From Actinernus sp. WN-2022 (lineage: Eukaryota; Cnidaria; Anthozoa; Actiniaria; Actinernidae), in contig JAOWCC010000917.1 in the NCBI GenBank assembly GCA_030867875.1, positions 248,001-312,000 of the forward strand: a stretch of 64,000 nucleotides of DNA, given 5' to 3'. Below the pieces are notes generated by a model. That model was given only the letters and a program-made list of their open reading frames with translations, ran no database searches and was not told where the DNA came from. Made by a program: the position numbers and the translations under genes. Shown here in pieces: positions 56,947-64,000 of the stretch; positions within the stretch are counted from its first letter, which is position 1; the number at the start of each line of letters is the position of its first letter.

Positions 56947-57287
56947 TACTAGTAAGTGAAGTATGCAAAGAAGCACCGCTCCGTTGTCAATCAAAATAAC
57001 ATATTCTCACGATCACATCATCCCTTGGTGAAAGGCTTATCGCACTTCATCATCAGACTTATTTGTCAGCATGCCATTAGTTGTTGTTCGAAACATTTTT
57101 ACCGAAGCGAAAATCGTAAGGAAAGTATAACGCACATTTCTCAAAAAAAATTTTTTTTAGAATTTGAGAAAATTTTATAGGGGTCCATGGACAGGTGGTC
57201 CACACAGGGTCCATGGACCGGGTACACGAGGGGATCCATGGACCGGGTCCACGAGGGGGTCAGTGTTTTGTACCTACCCCATAAATG

Positions 57288-58062
57288 GTGCAATGTTCAT
57301 GCGTGCAGATAGAAAACTTGTTAGTAGCGAAATAATTATGAGGAAAATAATATGCGCCTCCACATCAAAATCGCATTCATGATATCCCTTGACCAATGCC
57401 TTGAAAGTAATATCTCGGAAATTATTCATTGTGATGTTAAACACAGTGTAGATTCGCGGCGAGTGTGTATTAAAGGATTTCGAGCTTTCGACTGTACTGC
57501 GGTATGTGTGGTTTCCGGGTAGTTTGCGTCAATCACGTACGCTGAAATACAATAGAGGACAGGACTCTATGTCTGAGATGATAACTTGTTGTGTTCGGTT
57601 AAGTGCCATTCAAATTTGACTGGTATTCCATTACATTATTAAGTCAATGAAAATCCATGAAAATCAATAAAAATCAATAAAAATCGATAAACAAGGATGC
57701 TAGCGTTGTGACAATCGATTTCTATCGATTATCAATATCAATCAAGTAATTATTATCAATTAATAATATCGATTAATTCGATTGGATTCCGATGATCGAT
57801 TCATCGATTGATGTGGTCGTGCTATAATACTCAAGCAGGGGTCTGATTCTGGAACAGTACATAGTAATCCCCAGATGCAGTAAAAATGAAAAAAAGGTAA
57901 GCTTAGGAAACATTATATGATGTTCCACGTCAAGATGAGAGAACGAACACCACTGTTAACACTTTCCGAATGTTACCACTGACATATAACCCAATATATC
58001 TCTCCCTGCGCATGCGCCCACGTATATCTTTCCAGTAGCCTGAAACAAGACAATCAACATAC
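57288..58062. other. No gene; ATCGAT-rich stretch
   Basis: Flank of the insertion followed by an ATCGAT/AATCAATA-rich region at 57,650-57,815, related in reverse to 41,637-41,780. No gene recognised. Confidence 0.55.
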
Positions 58063-58125
58063 CGGTGAATGTGTTACCGTCATTGGGTTCTTGGCCTGTT
58101 GGTTGGGGATCTTTGTTCTCAGGGT
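58063..58125 (-). other. Candidate 63-bp exon downstream of the TPR exon
   Basis: Bounded on the minus strand by an acceptor (TTTAATTTTGCAG) and a donor (GTATGTTG). Its open frame reads DPENKDPQPTGQEPNDGNTF. If joined to a donor (GTAAGTG) that overlaps the TPR stop codon, the phase would instead give one Pro codon and then a stop, so it may be a 3'-terminal or alternative exon, or chance. Confidence 0.3.
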
Positions 58126-58426
58126 CTGCAAAATTAAACACGGGTTATTTAGCAAATATAAACGTTGCATGTGTGAAAGAAATACCGCAACTGCATGCAC
58201 TTTCCATGCAGCAAAACATGGGAACAGGAGCAAGGAGAATCAGTACATGTGAAGGTCTAATACGGATATATCAATTCTAAAAATGAGATCTTAATAAATA
58301 TCCTGTTAAGGTGTTTGTAATTTCCAAATAAAGTAAAGTACCATATGGGAAACAAAAATAAAAGCTTTTCAATTGATTTGCATGGCCTTATTGAAAGAAA
58401 TGTTAGATCGTAAGAACAACCGACAC

Positions 58427-61400
58427 TTACTTTTCATGCTGCGCTTTCATTTTAATCGCATGGAAAAGACGTTCAATACCTGTCTTCGTTTGAAGGCGTT
58501 CATCCGCTCTTCTACGTAAAGTATCGGCTTTACCGTATTCTCCCTTCTTGTAATACACACGCGACAAATTGTTCATTGACGACAAGGTCTCAGGATGATT
58601 ACGACCCAGATGGGTTTCACGTGCCTTTAGTACTCTTCTATGTAGAGTCTCTGCTTCATCAAACTCCCCTTTGTTGTCAAGCACACTCGCCAAATTGTTC
58701 ATAGACGTCAAAGTACCAGGATGGTTAGGACCCAGATGGGTTTCACGTGCCTTTAGTACTCTTCTATGTAGAGTCTCTGCTTCATCAAACTCCCCTTTTT
58801 CGTTAAGCACACTCGCCAAATTGTTCATTGACGACAAGGTCTCAGGATGATTACGACCCAGATGGGTTTCACGTGCCTTTAGTACTCTTCTATGTATAGT
58901 CTCTGCTTCATTAATCTCCCCTTTGTTGTCAAGCACACTCGCCAAATTGTTCATAGACGTCAAAGTACCAGGATGGTTAGGACCCAGATGGGTTTCACGT
59001 GCCTTTAGTACTCTTCTATGTAGAGTCTCTGCTTCATCAAACTCCCCTTTTTCGTTAAGCACACTCGCCAAATTGTTCATTGACGACAAGGTCTCAGGAT
59101 GATTACGACCCAGATGGGTTTCACGTGCCTTTAGTACTCTTCTATGTAGAGTCTCTGCTTCATCAAACTCCCCTTTGTTGTCAAGTACACTCGCCAAATT
59201 GTTCATAGACGTCAAAGTACCAGGATGGTTAGGACCCACATGGGTTTCACGTGCCTTTAGTACTCTTCTATGTAGAGTCTCTGCTTCATCAAACTCCCCT
59301 TTGTTGTCAAGCACACTCGCCAAATTGTTCATAGACGTCAAAGTATCAGGATGGTTAGGACCCAGATGGGTTTCACGTGCCTTTAGTACTCTTCTATGTA
59401 GTGTCTCTGCTTCATCAACCTCCCCTTTGTTGTCAAGCACACTCGCCAAATTGTTCATAGATGTCAAAGTACCAGGATGGTTAGGACCCAGATGGGTTTC
59501 ACGTGCCTTTAGTACTCTTCTATGTAGAGTCTCTGCTTCATCAAACTCTCCTTTCTTGTAATGCACACTCGCCAAATTGTTCATAGACGTCAAAGTACCA
59601 GGATGGTTAGGACCCAGATGGGTTTCACATGCCTTTTGTTCTATTCTATGAATAGTCTCTGCTTCATCAAACTCCCCTTTGTTGTCAAGCACACTCGCCA
59701 AATTGTTCATAGACGTCAAAGTATCAGGATGGTTAGGACCCAGATGGGTTTCACGTGCCTTTAGTACTCTTCTTTGTAGAGTCTGTGCTTCATCTAACTC
59801 CCCTTTGTTGTTAAGCACACTCGCCAAATTGTTCATAGACGTCAAAGTATCAGGATGGTTAGGACCCAGATGGGTTTCACGTTGCTTTAGTACTCTCCTG
59901 TGTAAAGTCTCTGCTTCATCAAACTCCCCTTTTTTGTTAAGCACACTCGCCAAATTGTTCATTGACGTTAAAGTATCAGGATGGTTAGGACCCAGATGGG
60001 TTTCACGTGCCTTTAGTACTCTTCTATGAATAGTCTCTGCTTCATCAAACTCCCCTTTGTTGTGAAGCACAATCGCCAAATTGTTCATAGACGTCAAAGT
60101 ATCAGGATGGTTAGGACCCAGATGGGTTGCACATGCCTTTAGTTCTCTTCTATGTAGAGTCTCTGCTTCATCAAACTCCCCTTTGTTGTCAAGCACACTC
60201 GCCAAATTGTTCATAGACGTCAAAGTATCAGGATTGTTAGGACCCAGATGGGTTTCACGTGCCTTTAGTACTCTTCTATGTAGTGTCTCTGCTTCATCAA
60301 CCTCCCCTTTGTTGTCAAGCACACTCGCCAAATTGTTCATAGATGTCAAAGTACCAGGATGGTTAGGACCCAGATGGGTTTCACGTGCCTTTAGTACTCT
60401 TCTATGTAGAGTCTCTGCTTCATCAAACTCTCCTTTCTTGTAATGCACACTCGCCAAATTGTTCATAGACGTCAAAGTACCAGGATGGTTAGGACCCAGA
60501 TGGGTTTCACATGCCTTTAGTTCTATTCTATGAATAGTCTCTGCTTCATCAAACTCCCCTTTGTTGTCAAGCACACTCGCCAAATTGTTCATAGACGTCA
60601 AAGTATCAGGATGGTTAGGACCCAGATGGGTTTCACGTGCCTTTAGTACTCTTCTTTGTAGAGTCTCTGCTTCATCTAACTCCCCTTTGTTGTTAAGCAC
60701 ACTCGCCAAATTGTTCATAGACGTCAAAGTATCAGGATGGTTAGGACCCAGATGGGTTTCACGTTGCTTTAGTACTCTCCTGTGTAAAGTCTCTGCTTCA
60801 TCAAACTCCCCTTTTTTGTTAAGCACACTCGCCAAATTGTTCATTGACGTTAAAGTATCAGGATGGTTAGGACCCAGATGGGTTTCACGTGCCTTTAGTA
60901 CTCTTCTATGAATAGTCTCTGCTTCATCAAACTCCCCTTTGTTGTGAAGCACAATCGCCAAATTGTTCATAGACGTCAAAGTATCAGGATGGTTAGGACC
61001 CAGATGGGTTGCACATGCCTTTAGTTCTCTTCTATGTAGAGTCTCTGCTTCATCAAACTCCCCTTTGTTGTCAAGCACACTCGCCAAATTGTTCATAGAC
61101 GTCAAAGTATCAGGATTGTTAGGACCCAGATGGGTTTCACGTGCCTTTAGTACTCTTCTATGTAGTGTCTCTGCTTCATCAACCTCCCCTTTGTTGTCAA
61201 GCACACTCGCCAAATTGTTCATAGATGTCAAAGTACCAGGATGGTTAGGACCCAGATGGGTTTCACGTGCCTTTAGTACTCTTCTATGTAGAGTCTCTGC
61301 TTCATCAAACTCTCCTTTCTTGTAATGCACACTCGCCAAATTGTTCATAGACGTCAAAGTACCAGGATGGTTAGGACCCAGATGGGTTTCACATGCCTTT

Positions 61401-64000
61401 AGTTCTATTCTATGAATAGTCTCTGCTTCATCAAACTCCCCTTTGTTGTCAAGCACACTCGCCAAATTGTTCATAGACGTCAAAGTATCAGGATGGTTAG
61501 GACCCAGATGGGTTTCACGTGCCTTTAGTACTCTTCTTTGTAGAGTCTCTGCTTCATCTAACTCCCCTTTGTTGTTAAGCACACTCGCCAAATTGTTCAT
61601 AGACGTGAAAGTATCAGGATGGTTAGGACCCAGATGGGTTTCACGTTGCTTTAGTACTCTCCTGTGTAAAGTCTCTGCTTCATAAAACTCCCCTTTTTTG
61701 TTAAGCACACTCGCCAAATTGTTCATTGACGTTAAAGTATCAGGATGGTTAGGACCCAGATGGGTTTCACGTGCCATTAGTACTCTTCTATGAATAGTCT
61801 CTGCTTCATCAAACTCCCCTTTGTTGTGAAGCACAATCGCCAAATTGTTCATAGACGTCAAAGTATCAGGATGGTTAGGACCCAGATGGGTTGCACATGC
61901 CTTTAGTTCTCTTCTATGTAGAGTCTCTGCTTCATCAAACTCCCCTTTGTTGTCAAGCACACTCGCCAAATTGTTCATAGATGTCAAAGTACCAGGATGG
62001 TTAGGACCCAGATGGGTTTCACGTGCCTTTAGTACTCTTCTATGTAGAGTCTCTGCTTCATCAAACTCCCCTTTTTTGTTAAGCACACTCGCCAAATTGT
62101 TCATTGACGTCAAAGTATCAGGATGGTTAAGACCCAGATGGGTTTCACATGCCTTTAGTACTCTTCTATGTAGAGTCTCTGCTTCATCAAACTCCCCTTT
62201 GTTGTCAAGCACACTCGCCAAATTGTTCATAGACGTCAAAGTATCAGGATGATTACGACCCAGATGGGTTTCACGTGCCTTTAGTACTCTTCTATGTAGA
62301 GTCTCTGCTTCATCAAACTCCCCTTTGTTGTGAAGTACACACGCCAAATTGTTCATATACGTCAAAGTATCAGGATGGTTAGGACCCAGATGGGTTTCAG
62401 GTGCCTTTAGTACTCTTCTATGTAGAGTCTCGGCTTTATCGTATTCTCCTTTCTTGTAATGCACAAGCGCCAAATTGTTCATAGACGTCAAAGTATAAGG
62501 ATGGTTAGGACCCAGATGGGTTTCACGTGCCTTTAGTACTCTTCTATGTAGAGTCTCGGCTTTATCGTATTCTCCTTTCTTGTAATGCACAAGCGCCAAA
62601 TTGTTCATTGACGTCAAAGTATCAGGATGGTTAGGACCCAGATGGGTTTCACGTGCCTTTAGTACTCTTCTATGTAGAGTCTCTGCTTCATCAAACTCTC
62701 CTTTCTTGTAATGCACACTCGCCAAATTGTTCATAGACGTCAAAGTACCAGGATGGTTAGGACCCAGATGGGTTTCACATGCCTTTTGTTCTATTCTATG
62801 AATAGTCTCTGCTTCATCAAACTCCCCTTTGTTGTCAAGCACACTCGCCAAATTGTTCATAGACGTCAAAGTATCAGGATGGTTAGGACCCAGATGGGTT
62901 TCACGTGCCTTTAGTACTCTTCTTTGTAGAGTCTCTGCTTCATCTAACTCCCCTTTGTTGTTAAGCACACTCGCCAAATTGTTCATAGACGTCAAAGTAT
63001 CAGGATGGTTAGGACCCAGATGGGTTTCACGTGCCTTTAGTACTCTTCTTTGTAGAGTCTCTGCTTCATCTAACTCCCCTTTGTTGTTAAGCACACTCGC
63101 CAAATTGTTCATAGACGTCAAAGTATCAGGATGGTTAGGACCCAGATGGGTTTCACGTTGCTTTAGTACTCTCCTGTGTAAAGTCTCTGCTTCATCAAAC
63201 TCCCCTTTTTTGTTAAGCACACTCGCCAAATTGTTCATTGACGTTAAAGTATCAGGATGGTTAGGACCCAGATGGGTTTCACGTGCCTTTAGTACTCTTC
63301 TATGAATAGTCTCTGCTTCATCAAACTCCCCTTTGTTGTGAAGCACAATCGCCAAATTGTTCATAGACGTCAAAGTATCAGGATGGTTAGGACCCAGATG
63401 GGTTGCACATGCCTTTAGTTCTCTTCTATGTAGAGTCTCTGCTTCATCAAACTCCCCTTTGTTGTCAAGCACACTCGCCAAATTGTTCATAGACGTCAAA
63501 GTATCAGGATTGTTAGGACCCAGATGGGTTTCACGTGCCTTTAGTACTCTTCTATGTAGTGTCTCTGCTTCATCAACCTCCCCTTTGTTGTCAAGCACAC
63601 TCGCCAAATTGTTCATAGATGTCAAAGTACCAGGATGGTTAGGACCCAGATGGGTTTCACGTGCCTTTAGTACTCTTCTATGTAGAGTCTCTGCTTCATC
63701 AAACTCTCCTTTCTTGTAATGCACACTCGCCAAATTGTTCATAGACGTCAAAGTACCAGGATGGTTAGGACCCAGATGGGTTTCACATGCCTTTAGTTCT
63801 ATTCTATGAATAGTCTCTGCTTCATCAAACTCCCCTTTGTTGTCAAGCACACTCGCCAAATTGTTCATAGACGTCAAAGTATCAGGATGGTTAGGACCCA
63901 GATGGGTTTCACGTGCCTTTAGTACTCTTCTTTGTAGAGTCTCTGCTTCATCTAACTCCCCTTTGTTGTTAAGCACACTCGCCAAATTGTTCATAGACGT
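58427..64000 (-). CDS. Giant TPR protein, kinesin-light-chain/nephrocystin-3-like repeats (partial)
   Basis: Tetratricopeptide repeats form a helical scaffold for protein binding. The frame is open at the right edge and runs at least 1,855 codons to a stop at 58,427. It consists of about 44 units of 42 residues (126 bp) with the core MNNLASVLDNKGEFDEAETL, followed by HRRVLKARETHLGPNHPDTL. Positions of Ala, Leu and Tyr/Phe fit TPR helices A and B of the TPR_10/TPR_12 type. The last unit diverges (GEYGKADTLRRRADERLQ) and a basic 20-residue tail ends it. Blocks of seven units (882 bp) recur almost unchanged at 59.68, 60.56 and 61.44 kb, and part again near 63.36 kb. A consensus donor GTAAGTG overlaps the stop, so another exon may follow. 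The N-terminal domains (perhaps NB-ARC or another signalling module) lie outside the window. No frameshift is seen. Confidence 0.92.
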   Translation of the reverse strand, partial: TSMNNLASVLNNKGELDEAETLQRRVLKARETHLGPNHPDTLTSMNNLASVLDNKGEFDEAETIHRIELKACETHLGPNHPGTLTSMNNLASVHYKKGEFDEAETLHRRVLKARETHLGPNHPGTLTSMNNLASVLDNKGEVDEAETLHRRVLKARETHLGPNNPDTLTSMNNLASVLDNKGEFDEAETLHRRELKACATHLGPNHPDTLTSMNNLAIVLHNKGEFDEAETIHRRVLKARETHLGPNHPDTLTSMNNLASVLNKKGEFDEAETLHRRVLKQRETHLGPNHPDTLTSMNNLASVLNNKGELDEAETLQRRVLKARETHLGPNHPDTLTSMNNLASVLNNKGELDEAETLQRRVLKARETHLGPNHPDTLTSMNNLASVLDNKGEFDEAETIHRIEQKACETHLGPNHPGTLTSMNNLASVHYKKGEFDEAETLHRRVLKARETHLGPNHPDTLTSMNNLALVHYKKGEYDKAETLHRRVLKARETHLGPNHPYTLTSMNNLALVHYKKGEYDKAETLHRRVLKAPETHLGPNHPDTLTYMNNLACVLHNKGEFDEAETLHRRVLKARETHLGRNHPDTLTSMNNLASVLDNKGEFDEAETLHRRVLKACETHLGLNHPDTLTSMNNLASVLNKKGEFDEAETLHRRVLKARETHLGPNHPGTLTSMNNLASVLDNKGEFDEAETLHRRELKACATHLGPNHPDTLTSMNNLAIVLHNKGEFDEAETIHRRVLMARETHLGPNHPDTLTSMNNLASVLNKKGEFYEAETLHRRVLKQRETHLGPNHPDTFTSMNNLASVLNNKGELDEAETLQRRVLKARETHLGPNHPDTLTSMNNLASVLDNKGEFDEAETIHRIELKACETHLGPNHPGTLTSMNNLASVHYKKGEFDEAETLHRRVLKARETHLGPNHPGTLTSMNNLASVLDNKGEVDEAETLHRRVLKARETHLGPNNPDTLTSMNNLASVLDNKGEFDEAETLHRRELKACATHLGPNHPDTLTSMNNLAIVLHNKGEFDEAETIHRRVLKARETHLGPNHPDTLTSMNNLASVLNKKGEFDEAETLHRRVLKQRETHLGPNHPDTLTSMNNLASVLNNKGELDEAETLQRRVLKARETHLGPNHPDTLTSMNNLASVLDNKGEFDEAETIHRIELKACETHLGPNHPGTLTSMNNLASVHYKKGEFDEAETLHRRVLKARETHLGPNHPGTLTSMNNLASVLDNKGEVDEAETLHRRVLKARETHLGPNNPDTLTSMNNLASVLDNKGEFDEAETLHRRELKACATHLGPNHPDTLTSMNNLAIVLHNKGEFDEAETIHRRVLKARETHLGPNHPDTLTSMNNLASVLNKKGEFDEAETLHRRVLKQRETHLGPNHPDTLTSMNNLASVLNNKGELDEAQTLQRRVLKARETHLGPNHPDTLTSMNNLASVLDNKGEFDEAETIHRIEQKACETHLGPNHPGTLTSMNNLASVHYKKGEFDEAETLHRRVLKARETHLGPNHPGTLTSMNNLASVLDNKGEVDEAETLHRRVLKARETHLGPNHPDTLTSMNNLASVLDNKGEFDEAETLHRRVLKARETHVGPNHPGTLTSMNNLASVLDNKGEFDEAETLHRRVLKARETHLGRNHPETLSSMNNLASVLNEKGEFDEAETLHRRVLKARETHLGPNHPGTLTSMNNLASVLDNKGEINEAETIHRRVLKARETHLGRNHPETLSSMNNLASVLNEKGEFDEAETLHRRVLKARETHLGPNHPGTLTSMNNLASVLDNKGEFDEAETLHRRVLKARETHLGRNHPETLSSMNNLSRVYYKKGEYGKADTLRRRADERLQTKTGIERLFHAIKMKAQHEK

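Larger units (their letters stand above)
52376..57280. mobile_element. 4.9-kb TIR-flanked insertion containing a SINE and a LINE
   Basis: The ends GGGGTAGGTACAAAATACTG (left) and the reverse complement GGGGTAGGTACAAAACACTG (right) match, each followed by several copies of GGTCCATGGACCC. ATAAATG flanks both sides (52369-52375, 57281-57287; an eighth base, G, also agrees). A sequence at 41,989-42,013 resembles the uninterrupted target. No transposase is seen. The interior is a SINE (53,133-53,316), a LINE copy (53,760-56,312) and unassigned sequence, so the element probably served as a landing site for retrotransposons. Confidence 0.8.

Noticed and set aside
59175..63719. Many plus-strand open frames of 67-158 codons opposite the TPR exon
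   Set aside because: They are periodic antisense shadows of the 126-bp repeat. The minus strand is open over 5.5 kb and encodes canonical TPR helices.

Overview
The window looks like a metazoan nuclear genome, most likely a cnidarian (anthozoan-type). It is AT-rich, has intron-like splice signals, several truncated CR1/L2-type non-LTR retrotransposons, tRNA-derived SINEs, DNA transposons with terminal inverted repeats (TIRs), a virus-like element with a protein-primed B-family DNA polymerase, a death-domain exon, and a giant tetratricopeptide-repeat (TPR) gene. The assignment to cnidarians is inference from element and gene content. There are no bacterial operons, rRNA genes or CRISPR arrays.

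About 1-27.6 kb is one nested set of insertions. A LINE reverse transcriptase gene (975-2139) stops inside its C-terminal part and resumes at 27,240. The intervening 25,092 bp (2140-27231) begins and ends with the same short TIR and is flanked by the 8-bp duplication TGTACATA. Inside it are a 5,992-bp hAT transposon (3383-9374, 8-bp duplication TAGCGAGA) and a Polinton/Maverick-related element (about 9994-27118) with imperfect TIRs of about 200 bp. The Polinton-like element is itself interrupted by at least six later insertions: a 3.6-kb element in its zinc-ribbon gene (7-bp duplication TAATAAA), a foldback MITE, an array of five tRNA-like units (13-bp duplication), a MITE in an HNH endonuclease gene, a 1.8-kb relative of the 3.6-kb element, and a segment of about 1.1 kb in the polymerase gene. 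Its recognisable genes are a zinc-ribbon protein next to the left TIR, four or five small minus-strand genes, and a decayed DNA polymerase B next to the right TIR.

27.6-43 kb is mostly non-coding repeats: locally duplicated 1-3-kb blocks, SINEs, foldback elements, a long near-perfect hairpin at 41,056-41,222, and one exon (40,680-40,972, minus) encoding most of a death domain. 43.2-47.5 kb is a second split LINE, interrupted by a non-autonomous element with 308-bp nearly identical TIRs. 47.6-51 kb holds a DIRS-like fragment followed by a satellite array with a unit of about 78 bp. 52.4-57.3 kb is a further TIR-flanked insertion that contains a SINE and a frameshifted LINE with a poly(A) tail. 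A partly similar uninterrupted sequence lies near 42 kb.

58.4-64 kb (minus strand, open at the window edge) is one exon of at least 1,855 codons made of about 44 TPR units of 42 residues. Blocks of seven units (882 bp) recur almost unchanged, which points to recent expansion. Together with the death-domain exon it is the only plausible resident host coding sequence. Everything else recognised is mobile-element sequence in various stages of decay.
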